A DNA stretch of 64,000 bases, taken from positions 2,604,001 to 2,668,000 of the forward strand of contig NZ_AP022671.1 of assembly GCF_011405515.1 (NCBI RefSeq), written 5' to 3'. The notes below the pieces were generated by a model, which saw nothing but the letters and a program-made list of their open reading frames with translations, had not been told where the DNA came from and ran no database searches. Every line of letters starts with the position of its first letter. Within the stretch, counting starts at the first letter, position 1. A program made the position numbers and the translations under genes. The stretch comes from Nitrospira sp. KM1 (lineage in GTDB: Bacteria > Nitrospirota > Nitrospiria > Nitrospirales > Nitrospiraceae). Below, one piece after another: positions 34,977-44,868 of the stretch.

Positions 34977-35402
34977 ATGAGCAGCCGGATGGTTGGAATA
35001 ATCGGCGGTCTGGTGATGTCGATGCTCGTGGCCGGTAACGGCGTCTCGGCTCACCATTCGTATCTCTTGTCCGTCCAGCAGTTGCGGGCGGGCATCGCGA
35101 AGGCGCCTTCAAAGAGCGGAAAGGGATTCATCCTCGTCGATGTGCGCTCTGCGGAAGAGCATGCCGAAGGTTTTATTCCCGGCACCGACTTCAACATTGA
35201 TTTCCGAGAGATCAAAGCCCGACACAAAGAGCTTGGAGCGAGCTTGACCGATCATATCGTCGTCTACTGTCGGTCCGGGCATCGGAGTAACATTGCCGCG
35301 GAGGCGTTAGCCGACTTAGGGTATACTCACGTGTACAATGTGAGCGGCAGCATGAATGCGTGGATGGAGGCGGGCTATCCGGTTGATTCGGGCGGACGTT
35401 AG
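34977..35402 (+). CDS. exported rhodanese-domain protein
   Basis: A 141-residue protein. A signal peptide (VGIIGGLVMSMLVAGNGVSA) precedes one rhodanese domain: FILVDVRSAEEHAEGFIPG, active-site loop VVYCRSGHRSN with the catalytic Cys, then MNAWMEAGYPV. It probably acts in the periplasm on sulfur transfer or as a binding module. GGGAGG lies before the ATG at 34977, which decides the start over two in-frame upstream ATGs. Confidence 0.9.
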   Translation: MSSRMVGIIGGLVMSMLVAGNGVSAHHSYLLSVQQLRAGIAKAPSKSGKGFILVDVRSAEEHAEGFIPGTDFNIDFREIKARHKELGASLTDHIVVYCRSGHRSNIAAEALADLGYTHVYNVSGSMNAWMEAGYPVDSGGR

Positions 35403-35413
35403 CCATGCGGCGG

Positions 35414-36298
35414 CTACGGCCCCCCTCCTTGACGATGCGCATGGCGGGGTGTGATCCCGATCACGGCGGGCAATCCGATATGCCCGGCACGCTGGTCATC
35501 GAGGAACGGCATCCAGTGTTCTCCGCCCGCAGTCGTCTTTCCAATGCGATGCAGTGGGGCCGCCAGCGCCACATCCGATGAGGAACCTCCATCCATCGCC
35601 ATTGCCCGACGAATCGTGAACATGCCTTCTCGTAGACACTGTCCAATCTCATACAAGGCGGCGGGTTGCGTCGTTTTGAGCAGCATGATTTTGCCGTTAC
35701 GTTGTTCGGCCACAATGGTTTGCTGAGCCTGCTTTCCTGTCCGTTTGACACGAACCGTTCCGCCCTCGTCAAGAAGCATCAATGATTGAGCGGCTTCCCG
35801 ATACGGAACCCGGCGCTCATCGAACGAATCTACCGTAAGGTCAAAAATACGAGCCCGTGCGGCGTCCGGATTGGTCGGTTCAGCCGTGAACAAGCCCATC
35901 CAGGTGGTGTGCGGCTTTCCGCCGAGTGAACGGCCGTTTGCGTAGAGCAAACCGAGATAGGAAAAATTCTCGCGAAACAGTCCCGCGTTGAAGACAAGAT
36001 CGTGGCCTGTGCGCGCTTGCCATTCGTGAATGTCCGGCGGAACGTCCAAGCGTTCGTTCTGATATTGATGGACGGAGAAACGATATCGATCGGGATCGAT
36101 CTCTATGGCGACCATCGGAGGGACGGCGGGACAACTCTCCGGAGTCCACAAACTGACGGCCAGTCCATCGGCTATGCGGTCCCAGACAATGGGACCGGCC
36201 CATCCGACAGAGCCGGAACAGGCGACCGAGATCCAGGCACAAAAAAAGAGAGAACGGAGATGAGACCCAGGTTGGCCTAAAGACAAATCCCGCAGCAT
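35414..36298 (-). CDS. exported phosphodiester glycosidase-like (NAGPA domain) protein
   Basis: A 294-residue protein with an N-terminal export signal (LFFCAWISVACSGSVGWAGP). The domain fits the NAGPA/phosphodiester-glycosidase family: LVFNAGLFRENFSYLGLLYANG, then LMLLDEGGTVRV and AMAMDGGSSSDVAL, the last a hallmark of the catalytic pocket. Family members hydrolyse sugar-phosphodiesters or process cell-wall sugars. Its end is close to and convergent with the rhodanese gene. The ATG at 36298 is preferred over an upstream TTG. Confidence 0.85.
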   Translation of the reverse strand: MLRDLSLGQPGSHLRSLFFCAWISVACSGSVGWAGPIVWDRIADGLAVSLWTPESCPAVPPMVAIEIDPDRYRFSVHQYQNERLDVPPDIHEWQARTGHDLVFNAGLFRENFSYLGLLYANGRSLGGKPHTTWMGLFTAEPTNPDAARARIFDLTVDSFDERRVPYREAAQSLMLLDEGGTVRVKRTGKQAQQTIVAEQRNGKIMLLKTTQPAALYEIGQCLREGMFTIRRAMAMDGGSSSDVALAAPLHRIGKTTAGGEHWMPFLDDQRAGHIGLPAVIGITPRHAHRQGGGP

Positions 36299-36389
36299 GG
36301 CTCCAACGGTGCCGAGTATAAAGATCCTCTCAACGTGGGTCAAACAATCCGAATAGATGACTCATATCCTCTCGGCCGGCATCAGACCT

Positions 36390-38006
36390 TCAATGCGGTA
36401 AAACCGAGGGTGTGGAGGCCAGGGCTTTGGCAGGACGTGCTGCCGTATCGAGAAGATGGCGGACCGTGTGTGCCAAGGTTTCAGGAGTAAACGGCTTTTG
36501 GAGAAATTCGATAGCTCCTTCTTCATGCCCGGCCAGAATTCCAATGTCGTCCGTGTATCCGGACATGAATAGAATGCGCAGATCGGGCTTGATGATGGAA
36601 AGATGTTGAGCCAGTTCTCGCCCCCCCATCCCCGGCATGACCATGTCACTGAGGAGGAGATGCAACGCGCCGACCTGTTGGCTGGCCAGCAAACAGGCTT
36701 CGACGCCGTTCTTCGCTTCGATGACCTTATACCCGAGCTTTCGCAGTTCATCCCGGATCAGGGTCCTCACACTGCCATCATCCTCAGCCAGGAGAATGGT
36801 CTCCGTCCCGCGTTGTGCGCCGGCTTGTCGTTGGTGGCACATCCCGGTCTCCACTTCGCTGTCCACGCGCGGCAGGTAAATGTCGAACCGCGTTCCATGG
36901 CCGATCCGGCTGGCGAGGTCGATGCCTCCCCCGCACTGTGTGACAATACCGAAGACGGTTGAGAGCCCGAGCCCGCTTCCCTTGCCTTCGTCCTTTGTGG
37001 TGAAGAACGGTTCGAAGATGTGCGACTGTGTCTGACGGTCCATGCCTGATCCGGTATCGATCACCGATAGTTTCACGTATGGTCCAGGCGGCAGCGGTTG
37101 CACATGATGCACTGGGCTCCGCATCAGTTCGATCGACGACGTCTCGATTCTCAGACTGCCTCCGTCCGGCATCGCATCCCTGGCGTTGACAACGAGATTC
37201 ATGATGACCTGTTCCAGCTGGGCCTGATCGGCTCGTACACGGCTTTCGTCCGGACCGGGGGCAATGACCATCCGGATATCCGCGCCGATGACCCGCCTCA
37301 GCATGCCCTCGATGTTCGACACGACGGCATTCAGAGCCAAGACTTTGGGCTCCAACGGCTGTTTGCGGCTGAATGCCAATAGTTGCTTGATTAAAGTGGC
37401 AGCCCGTTCTCCGGCTTTTTGAGATTCTTCAAGTTTGTCGTGCAGGGGATGATCCTGACCCAGCTCGGCTGAGAAGACGTGGTTGTATCCCATGATGACG
37501 GTGAGCAGATTGTTGAAATCATGGGCGATGCCGCCCGCAAGCCGCCCGACCGCTTCCATTTTTTGGGCCTGACGGAACTGTTTCTCACTCTGCCGCAGCG
37601 CTTCTTCGGCTCGTCTGCGTTCTGTACGCTCATCGCGTTCACGCAATGCGCGCTGCACGGAGGGCACGAGCCGGCCCAGACGCTGCTTGAAGACATAATC
37701 GGTCGCACCTTGGTGCATGGCATCAATCGCCAATTCTTCTCCGATCTGGCCGGACACGAATAAGAAGGGGACGTCGGGAGCGTGCTGGCGGGCGAGTGCG
37801 AGCGCGCTGATCCCGTCGAACCCGGGCAGCGAATAATCGGCGAGGATCAAGTCGAGAGTACCCTCCTTCAGGGCCGAAAAGAATTCGGCCCGGGTGTCGA
37901 CTCGTTGCGTGATGCAGAAGAGGCCCGCTTCGATCAGCGTGGCACGGATGAGATCGGCGTCGAGAGGGTTATCCTCGAGATGCAGCAGGCGGAGGGGCTG
38001 ATTCAC
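36390..38006 (-). CDS. hybrid histidine kinase with two receivers
   Basis: A 538-residue cytoplasmic kinase. The receiver (residues 5-120) has LEDNPLDAD and Asp in [13 protein letters not shown]. The HisKA region carries the phospho-His in [15 protein letters not shown], and the ATPase carries [20 protein letters not shown] and KGSGLGLS. The C-terminal receiver (about 395-510) has [10 protein letters not shown] and [13 protein letters not shown]. There is no membrane segment, so its input is probably the N-terminal receiver. It lies 17 bases after the Rcp1-like receiver gene and is the third gene of a signalling operon. No DNA-binding output is encoded nearby. Confidence 0.93.
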   Translation of the reverse strand: MNQPLRLLHLEDNPLDADLIRATLIEAGLFCITQRVDTRAEFFSALKEGTLDLILADYSLPGFDGISALALARQHAPDVPFLFVSGQIGEELAIDAMHQGATDYVFKQRLGRLVPSVQRALRERDERTERRRAEEALRQSEKQFRQAQKMEAVGRLAGGIAHDFNNLLTVIMGYNHVFSAELGQDHPLHDKLEESQKAGERAATLIKQLLAFSRKQPLEPKVLALNAVVSNIEGMLRRVIGADIRMVIAPGPDESRVRADQAQLEQVIMNLVVNARDAMPDGGSLRIETSSIELMRSPVHHVQPLPPGPYVKLSVIDTGSGMDRQTQSHIFEPFFTTKDEGKGSGLGLSTVFGIVTQCGGGIDLASRIGHGTRFDIYLPRVDSEVETGMCHQRQAGAQRGTETILLAEDDGSVRTLIRDELRKLGYKVIEAKNGVEACLLASQQVGALHLLLSDMVMPGMGGRELAQHLSIIKPDLRILFMSGYTDDIGILAGHEEGAIEFLQKPFTPETLAHTVRHLLDTAARPAKALASTPSVLPH

Positions 38007-38023
38007 GGTTCCCTTCCCCGAGA

Positions 38024-38479
38024 CTATGAGGCGGCTTCCATCGCCGCTGGGGGCGGTTCATTGATGACACCCCAAAAGACGCCGAGTTCCTTGACGGCAT
38101 TGATGAATTGGTGAAATTCCACCGGCTTGACAACATAGGCATTGGCTCCGAGCGCATAGCTCCGAGCCAGATCTTGTTCTTCCCGAGAGGAGGTGAGCAT
38201 GACGACGGGAATCGGCTTCAGATCCGGGTCGCCCTTGATGATTCTGAGGACCTCCAATCCGTCAACCTTCGGCATTTTGAGATCGAGGAAGACTACTGCG
38301 GGATTACCGTGAGGGCGGGCTCTGAATGATCCGCGGCAATAGAGATAATCCAGCGCTTCTGCTCCGTCGTGACAGACGACCACTTTGTCGGCAATATGAT
38401 GCTCTTCCATGGCTGCCAGCGCCAGTTCCGCGTCGCGGGGATTGTCTTCAGCCAGAAGAATCGGTTTCATCATGGTCAT
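38024..38479 (-). CDS. Rcp1-like response regulator
   Basis: A 151-residue single receiver of the type paired with phytochrome-like kinases: LLAEDNPRDAELAL, the insertion HDGAEALDYLYCRGSF, acceptor Asp in VVFLDLKMPKVDG, switch region VVMLTSSREEQD and lysine in YVVKPVEFHQF. It starts inside the end of the upstream CHASE3 kinase gene (4-base overlap), so that kinase is its likely phosphodonor. It has no output domain and may pass the phosphate to the hybrid kinase next in the operon. Confidence 0.93.
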   Translation of the reverse strand: MTMMKPILLAEDNPRDAELALAAMEEHHIADKVVVCHDGAEALDYLYCRGSFRARPHGNPAVVFLDLKMPKVDGLEVLRIIKGDPDLKPIPVVMLTSSREEQDLARSYALGANAYVVKPVEFHQFINAVKELGVFWGVINEPPPAAMEAAS

Positions 38480-39963
38480 TGAGTATTCCTGTTCAACGGA
38501 AGTGAAAAGCGGAATGTCGCTCCTTGATCGATCGCACCTTCGGCCCAGGTCTTACCTCCGTGCCGGTGGACGATGCGTCTCACGTTCGCGAGCCCGATAC
38601 CGGTCCCTTCGAACTCGTCATTTCGATGCAGGCGTTGAAAGACACCGAACAATTTATTGACATACTGCATATCGAAACCGACCCCGTTGTCCTTGACGAA
38701 CAATTCGATTTCTCCGGGCGCCGCGGCAGCGACAGCCCCGATCTCAATCTTGGGAGTCTCTCTGGTCGCGGTAAATTTGACGGCATTGGATAGAAGGTTC
38801 GCATACACCTGGCGCAACATGGCCGGATCGCCGGGCACATCCGGCAACGAGCCGATTGTCCAGGAGATCGTCTTGGCTTGCAAGTCAAGTCGTAAATCGT
38901 GAATGACCGATTTCACCAGCTGGTTGAGATTCACCGTCGTCCGCAGCATCTCCTGTCGTCCCATGCGTGAAAAGACGAGCAGATCGTCGATGAGTTGCCC
39001 CATTTGCTTGGCGGAATCTGAAATGGTCTGAAGATAGCGCTGGGCTTTTTCGTTTAAGGAAGGACCGGCCGCCTTCGAGAGCAGGGAGGCATATCCATCG
39101 ATATGTCGCAGCGGAGCGCGCAGATCATGTGAAACGGAATAGCTGAATGCTTCCAGCTCTTTGTTGGCGGCCTGCAGTTGCTCCCCACGGCGTTGCAGTT
39201 CGGCCGCAACCCGACGCCGGGCCGTGATGTCGTGATGAATGAGATAGTACACGGCTGCGAGCAAGACAAGGAGTAACAATGCGCCCAGGCCGAGCAGCGC
39301 GATGGTGTTGCGTGTATTGACTGTGGACTGAAGAATACGGGTTCTCATGGATTGTTGTTCGGCCGTGTCCAACTCCGCCACCACCCGATGAATCTCCACG
39401 AGTTCGACTTTGGCCGCACCCGACAGCGCCAGATGGCGAACGCCTTCCGCTCCGCCGGCGGCGCGCTGGCGGATAGCCTGCTCCTCGGAGTCGATTTGCT
39501 TCCCGATCAACTGTTCGAGAGTGGAAATGCGGGTTTGTTGCTCTGCCGAACCGGCCGTGAGGAATTCTAAATAACGGAAATATTCTGGAGCTTGGTCTTT
39601 CACCGTGCGGTGGGCCTTCAGGTAGGACTCGTCGCCCGTGACCAGAAAGCGGCGATGACCGTTCTCTGCGGCATCGAGAGTTTCAGAGATGGAGGTCAGG
39701 AGCCGGATCAATTCATGACTCGCGGTGTCCATCCGGCTGTTTTGCAACACCTCCGCGGTATTGCGGTACGAAATGGCGGTGATCACCATGATTCCCGCGA
39801 AGACCAGTCCGAATCCGGCAAGAATACGCTGCTCGATCGACCACCCCGAAAACCAACTGGCCGTGGCGGGAGTTTCGGCGCCGGAGTCGGCGACCATACC
39901 GGAATCCGTGGTGCCATGAACAGGTGAAGTCGAAGCCGAATGTTGTTGCGAGGCGGATTCCAT
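38476..39963 (-). CDS. CHASE3-domain sensor histidine kinase
   Basis: A 495-residue inner-membrane kinase. Membrane helices lie at about 47-67 (AGFGLVFAGIMVITAIS) and 220-243. Between them lies a helical CHASE3 sensor domain (ENGHRRFLVTGDESYLKAH). The HisKA segment has the phospho-His in FSYSVSHDLRAPLRHIDGYA, and the ATPase has NLLSNAVKF, DNGVGFD and GTGIGLANVRRIV. It resembles phytochrome-type kinases without the chromophore domain. It is first in an operon with a Rcp1-like receiver and a hybrid kinase. The signal is unknown. Confidence 0.92.
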   Translation of the reverse strand: MESASQQHSASTSPVHGTTDSGMVADSGAETPATASWFSGWSIEQRILAGFGLVFAGIMVITAISYRNTAEVLQNSRMDTASHELIRLLTSISETLDAAENGHRRFLVTGDESYLKAHRTVKDQAPEYFRYLEFLTAGSAEQQTRISTLEQLIGKQIDSEEQAIRQRAAGGAEGVRHLALSGAAKVELVEIHRVVAELDTAEQQSMRTRILQSTVNTRNTIALLGLGALLLLVLLAAVYYLIHHDITARRRVAAELQRRGEQLQAANKELEAFSYSVSHDLRAPLRHIDGYASLLSKAAGPSLNEKAQRYLQTISDSAKQMGQLIDDLLVFSRMGRQEMLRTTVNLNQLVKSVIHDLRLDLQAKTISWTIGSLPDVPGDPAMLRQVYANLLSNAVKFTATRETPKIEIGAVAAAAPGEIELFVKDNGVGFDMQYVNKLFGVFQRLHRNDEFEGTGIGLANVRRIVHRHGGKTWAEGAIDQGATFRFSLPLNRNTQ

Positions 39964-40104
39964 AGGTGTTGAAAGGACGCCGGAGAAGACGACAATGGCT
40001 GCAAGAAACTGTACTCTGGCCGGCTGGACCCTGCAAGGAATATTTCAGTCCGGGTTGCGCCGCCGACTCAGTGGATATTTATTATGGGTGCGAAGAAGCG
40101 GCGA

Positions 40105-41601
40105 TTAGAACGGAAGAGTGCCCGGGTTGGATGGCAATGAGGCGGCGGGTCCGGTCAAATTCGAGAACATCATGGTCGCGGCGACGACCCAGTCGATAAC
40201 CGGTTGGGGATAGATTCCAACAATGAGTGTTCCTGCCAAGCCGACATAGACGACGGCTTTCATAGAACCCGACACCGTCAGCGGGGACGAGTCGTACGGC
40301 TCACTGATGTACATTTTCTTTACGACAATCAGATAGTAATACATGGAAATGACAATATTGATCAGACCGACGGTGATCAATGTGTATAGGCCTTCTTTGA
40401 TCGCTGCGACGAAGATGTAGAGCTTTCCAATGAAACCTGCCAGAGGCGGCACACCAGCCAAGGACAATAAGAAAATCAGCATGGAAAACGCCAAGAACGG
40501 TGAACGGCGGCCCAAGCCGCTGTAATCGTCGATCTCTTCGCTGCCGATGGCCTGCCCGACCGCGATAACGATGGCGAAGGCCCCGAGATTGGCAAATAGG
40601 TAGGTCAGCAGATAGAAGAGGATGGCATCGTTGCCCATCTTCGTTCCGGCGGCCAGACCGATCAGCACGTTGCCGACCTGAGCAATTCCTGAATAGGCGA
40701 GAAGGCGCTTGATGTTGCGTTGCGCAATCGCCACGATATTGCCGTAGGTCATTGAAAGAATCGAAGCTGCAACCAGGAGGAGTACCCAGGTCGGCTTGAA
40801 TGTGGCCAGCGCCACGAAGAACATGCGAAGCAAGATCGCGAACGCGGCTCCCTTGGGAGCGATCGACAGGAACGCCGTGACCGGGGTGGGGGAACCATGA
40901 TAGGTGTCCGGAATCCAAGAGTGAAACGGAACGGCTCCGATCTTGAAACCCAGTGCGCCAAAGATGAGCAGAAAGCCGATGATCAAGCCTGGTGTGGCCT
41001 GGACGGACTTCATATCTGAAAAAACGAGCTTCCCGGTTTCTCCGTAAACCAGGCTGATGCCATAGGCCAATAATCCCGCCGCGAACACGCCTAATATGAA
41101 GAACTTCAGTCCAGCCTCGTTGGAGGCCACATCGTCTCGAAGATACGAAACCAGTACATAGAAACCGAACGTGGAAAATTCCAGCGTGACAAAGAGCGAA
41201 AGGAGATCGTTGGCAGAGGCCATGAACATCATGCCCAGCGCGGACATCACGACCAGGAAGTAATATTCCCCGCGGAAAAACGCGAAGCGATGCACAAACT
41301 CGACGGATGCCAAGATCACCAGCATCGTGGCCGCAACGATGAAAATCTTGAAGAAAATCGCCATACGATCGACGACGAACATATTCGCGAACAACGATCC
41401 GGAAATGCCGGAAATATCGAACCAGGCCAGGCACCCCAGGACAGCCAGCAGTCCCGCGACACTGAGGTAGGCCAATTGTTCTTTGGCCAGCCGAGGGAAC
41501 GAAAAGTCGACGATAAGGATGACACAGAGCCAACAAGTCAGGAGGATCTCCGGCAGCAGCAGGAGAAGATCCGCGGATGTCATGGTCAAAGAAAATGTCA
41601 T
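40105..41601 (-). CDS. nuoN: NADH-quinone oxidoreductase-like subunit N
   Basis: A 498-residue, about 14-helix antiporter-like subunit of the complex I membrane arm that moves protons. The conserved Glu lies in FVTLEFSTFGFYVL and the lysine-bearing helix is KIGAVPFHSWIPDTYHGSPTP, followed by SIAPKGAA. It is the last gene of the cluster; its ATG overlaps the stop of the second nuoM by 4 bases. No sign of fusion or truncation. Confidence 0.95.
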   Translation of the reverse strand: MTFSLTMTSADLLLLLPEILLTCWLCVILIVDFSFPRLAKEQLAYLSVAGLLAVLGCLAWFDISGISGSLFANMFVVDRMAIFFKIFIVAATMLVILASVEFVHRFAFFRGEYYFLVVMSALGMMFMASANDLLSLFVTLEFSTFGFYVLVSYLRDDVASNEAGLKFFILGVFAAGLLAYGISLVYGETGKLVFSDMKSVQATPGLIIGFLLIFGALGFKIGAVPFHSWIPDTYHGSPTPVTAFLSIAPKGAAFAILLRMFFVALATFKPTWVLLLVAASILSMTYGNIVAIAQRNIKRLLAYSGIAQVGNVLIGLAAGTKMGNDAILFYLLTYLFANLGAFAIVIAVGQAIGSEEIDDYSGLGRRSPFLAFSMLIFLLSLAGVPPLAGFIGKLYIFVAAIKEGLYTLITVGLINIVISMYYYLIVVKKMYISEPYDSSPLTVSGSMKAVVYVGLAGTLIVGIYPQPVIDWVVAATMMFSNLTGPAASLPSNPGTLPF

Positions 41602-43295
41602 CGTACGATCCGTGATGAGTCCATAGGCTTTCGTGTGGCGAGCAGTCCGCTCTCTTCAGGTAATACGGAAGAAGCCGATGAAGGGGCGACTTCGTTCATC
41701 GCATGCGGTCGCGTCACAGGGACAACCTGGGTCACACGGGCAACCAGAGGATCGACCCCCGATCTCACCACGTTATAGAGATGCATGGGTAGAAGGCCAA
41801 AGCCGATGCTGACCGAGATCATGATGAAGAGGGGTAATCGGTCAACGGTCGCCACAGCATCGTGTGAATGACTATATTTCTGATCCATGGGACCATAGAA
41901 CAGGCCGCGCATCATTTTAAAGAGATAGGCCAGTGTCAGGACGATACCGACGACAGCCACGATGACCTGGAGGGGATATTTGTTCCAGCTGCCGACAATG
42001 ATCATGACTTCCGCGATGAAATTGACGGTCCCGGGCATGCCGATGGAGGCCATGCAGCCAATGACAAAGCAGCCGGCAATAAACGGCATCCGGTTTGATA
42101 AACCGCCGAGGGACGGAATGTCGCGCGTGTGCGTCTGGTCATACACCCAACCGGCCATGGCGAACAGCATACCCGTGGCCATGGCATGGGCGAACATGTA
42201 AATGACCGCCCCGCTGAGGCTGATGTAATCCAGCGCGGCCATGCCGAGGAACACGTATCCCATGTGGCTGGAACTCGAATAGCCAATGACGTACTTCGTA
42301 TCTTTGGCATAAAACGCCACAAAGCCGCCGTAGATAATGCTGAACATACACAGGATGGCCGCCATCGGCATCAGTTCGCGCGTCGTCTCCGGCAATATTT
42401 CAAATGCCACACGGATGATCGAGAAGTGCCCGAGCTTCATCAGAACCCCCGCATGCAACATGCTGGTGGCGGCGGGAGCGGCGGCATGGCCGACCGGCGA
42501 CCATGAATGGAGGGGCCAGAGTGGCGCGATCGACGCAAAGCCGAAAAAAATCAGGATCCAAATGATCTTATCCAGCGTGGTCCCCAGCACCGGAATGTTC
42601 ATGAGTTTGGCCTGCTCACGGAGCACGAGAATGTCGAAGGTGTTGAGACCGGCATACTTGTAGATTAGCAGGATCCCCATGAGCGCCGCGACCGCGAATG
42701 CCGAAAGGAACAGCACCAGCTTCATCGCCGCGTATTCTTTGCTATTGGAGCCAAAGTTAAAAATAAAACCGACGGAGTCGCGGAGTTGGAGACCGTCCGG
42801 GTCCGTCATCTCGAGGTACTTTTTCGTGTGGCTACCCCACATGCCGAGGAGGAGATACATCGGAATAACGGACATTTCATAGAAAAAATAGAGGAAAAAC
42901 AGATCCAGCGACATGAACACGCCGATGGTGGCGGCCGCAAGAATCAGGAGCCAGATGTAAAACTCTTTGGTTCTATCCTTGATGTGCCACGAAACGAAGA
43001 TGCCGGCGAACAGCAGAATGGCCGAAGCAAGGACCAGCGGGGTGCCGATGCCGTCGACTCCAAGATGGAGCGAGATTCCAAGCTGTCTCGACCATTCATA
43101 TTTCTGGACAAACTGAAATCCGCCCTTGACCGGATCGTAGGTGTAAAAGAGATACAATGAGGCCAAGAGGGAAATGAAGGCGGATCCCGCCGCAATGCCG
43201 CGTACCAGCATCGCCTGCCGGTTAGACACGAAGATCAGCGCCAAGGCGCCGGCGAAGGGAGCGAACAGGATATAGAGCAGCGTGTATTCACTCAT
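41598..43295 (-). CDS. nuoM: second, divergent NuoM subunit
   Basis: A 565-residue antiporter-like membrane subunit. It keeps the NuoM Glu in FFYEMSVIPMYLLLGMWG and a helix lysine in AGVLMKLGHFSIIR. It is far from the first NuoM: the loop PLHSWSPVGHAAAPAATSML replaces the usual PFHTWLPD-type sequence, and there is an extra segment near residues 165-190 (TDPDGLQLRDSVGF). So it is an old paralogue rather than a recent duplication. A complex with one more pumping subunit is expected. The ATG at 43295 was preferred over a TTG three codons upstream; it lies 5 bases after the first nuoM stop. Confidence 0.93.
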   Translation of the reverse strand: MSEYTLLYILFAPFAGALALIFVSNRQAMLVRGIAAGSAFISLLASLYLFYTYDPVKGGFQFVQKYEWSRQLGISLHLGVDGIGTPLVLASAILLFAGIFVSWHIKDRTKEFYIWLLILAAATIGVFMSLDLFFLYFFYEMSVIPMYLLLGMWGSHTKKYLEMTDPDGLQLRDSVGFIFNFGSNSKEYAAMKLVLFLSAFAVAALMGILLIYKYAGLNTFDILVLREQAKLMNIPVLGTTLDKIIWILIFFGFASIAPLWPLHSWSPVGHAAAPAATSMLHAGVLMKLGHFSIIRVAFEILPETTRELMPMAAILCMFSIIYGGFVAFYAKDTKYVIGYSSSSHMGYVFLGMAALDYISLSGAVIYMFAHAMATGMLFAMAGWVYDQTHTRDIPSLGGLSNRMPFIAGCFVIGCMASIGMPGTVNFIAEVMIIVGSWNKYPLQVIVAVVGIVLTLAYLFKMMRGLFYGPMDQKYSHSHDAVATVDRLPLFIMISVSIGFGLLPMHLYNVVRSGVDPLVARVTQVVPVTRPHAMNEVAPSSASSVLPEESGLLATRKPMDSSRIVR

Positions 43296-43300
43296 ACGTA

Positions 43301-44860
43301 TCAATCAAGTCGCTTTGAGGCGACGGCGTTCTCCGATACCATCGCACCATGGTGCACGCGGTCGACCAGTGCCTGCACCGACCCGTTCATCATGCGAAGG
43401 AATGGGGATGGATACAGGCCGATCCATAGAATCATGGCTGAGAGCGAGACGGCGATGATGACTTCGCGAAGGTGCAAATCTTCGATAGAGGCCTTGACTG
43501 TTCTCCCCACCGGTCCGAGAACGGCCCGCTCGTAATACCAGAGAAAATATGCCGCTCCGGTAATGACGCCGGTCACCGCAATGAGACCGTAGAGCCAATA
43601 AGCTTTGAACGTCCCCAACAGGATCAAGAATTCTCCGACGAAGCCGTTCGTGCCCGGTAATCCGATCGAAGCCAACCCGATCAGCAAGAAGAATGTGGCC
43701 AAGAGCGGCGTGTGCTTGGCGATGCCCCCGAACGCACTGAGATGCGTGGTCTGTTGTCTGGTGTAAAGAAACCCGGCGATGAAAAACAGCCCGGCGGTGC
43801 TGAAACCAAGATTAATCATGGTCAAGAGGCTTCCCTGAAGACCCTGAAAGTTCAGGGCAAACAGACCAACGACGATGAACCCCAAATGGCTGATGCTGCT
43901 GAAGGCGAGCAGACGCCTGAAATCCGGTTGGATCAATGCCATGAGGGCACCGTAGACGATGGCGGCCAGTCCGAGCGCCATGAGCACCGTCACGACCATT
44001 TCGTTTTTGGATGCATCGGGAAGTAAGGGGATGCTGAAGCGCATGAAGCCGAATGTCCCGAGCTTCAGACCAGCCAGCGCAACGGCCATACCGATCGGAC
44101 CTTCCATAAGGGCGTTGGCGAGCCAGGTATGGAAAGGGAAGACCGGAGCCTTGAAGGCGAAACCCATGAACATGAACCAGAAGATCAACAGTTGCTGGTT
44201 CAAAGGGATGGGAACGGCCAAGAGCTCCAACAGATCAAACGAGTAAAGGGTGTCGCTATGATGGAGCGTGGCCCAGTTGTGGTAATTGATGTCCAACAAG
44301 GCTATGCCCACCAGCATGAACACGCTTCCCAGCAGTGTGTACAGCACATATTTGAGCGCCGCGTAATGCCGCTCAGCCCCTCCGCCCCAGAGCTTGATCA
44401 GGAAATAACTGGGAATGAGCATCAACTCCCAGAAGACAAAAAAGAGAATAAGATCCAGCGAGACAAAGACACCCATGGTGGTCGTTTCCAGCGCCAGAAG
44501 CGACATCATGTACAGCTTCATCTGGTGCCGGACCGTGTCCCACGAATAGATGACGATGAGGACGGTCAGAAAAGCCGTCAGCCCGACGAAGAGCACGCTG
44601 ATGCCGTCTACTGCCAGGTGATAACTGATCCCCAATGCAGGTATCCAGCGCACGCGCTCGACAAATTGCATCGCCGCGGAATCAGGGATGAATCGGACCA
44701 GTACGAAAATCGACAGCGCCAGCTCAACCAATGCGATCGTCAGAGCAGAGGTGCGGACCAGGTCTTCGTCATCGAACAGCCAGAGCACCGCAGCTCCGAT
44801 GAGGGGGAAAAAGAGAATGCAGGACAGGATCGGAAAGGTCGAGGAGAGTTCTACAAGCAT
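43301..44860 (-). CDS. nuoM: first NuoM subunit
   Basis: A 519-residue proton-translocating membrane subunit. It carries the Glu in FFVFWELMLIPSYFLIKLWGG and the region APVFPFHTWLANALMEGP, then AGLKLGTFGFMR with the key lysine. The GLPGTNGFVGEFLIL motif is typical of NuoM. The start is set at the ATG at 44860, 8 bases after the nuoL stop; sequence upstream in frame lies inside nuoL and is not NuoM-like. It sits directly before a second, divergent nuoM. Confidence 0.95.
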   Translation of the reverse strand: MLVELSSTFPILSCILFFPLIGAAVLWLFDDEDLVRTSALTIALVELALSIFVLVRFIPDSAAMQFVERVRWIPALGISYHLAVDGISVLFVGLTAFLTVLIVIYSWDTVRHQMKLYMMSLLALETTTMGVFVSLDLILFFVFWELMLIPSYFLIKLWGGGAERHYAALKYVLYTLLGSVFMLVGIALLDINYHNWATLHHSDTLYSFDLLELLAVPIPLNQQLLIFWFMFMGFAFKAPVFPFHTWLANALMEGPIGMAVALAGLKLGTFGFMRFSIPLLPDASKNEMVVTVLMALGLAAIVYGALMALIQPDFRRLLAFSSISHLGFIVVGLFALNFQGLQGSLLTMINLGFSTAGLFFIAGFLYTRQQTTHLSAFGGIAKHTPLLATFFLLIGLASIGLPGTNGFVGEFLILLGTFKAYWLYGLIAVTGVITGAAYFLWYYERAVLGPVGRTVKASIEDLHLREVIIAVSLSAMILWIGLYPSPFLRMMNGSVQALVDRVHHGAMVSENAVASKRLD

Positions 44861-44868
44861 GATGAGCT

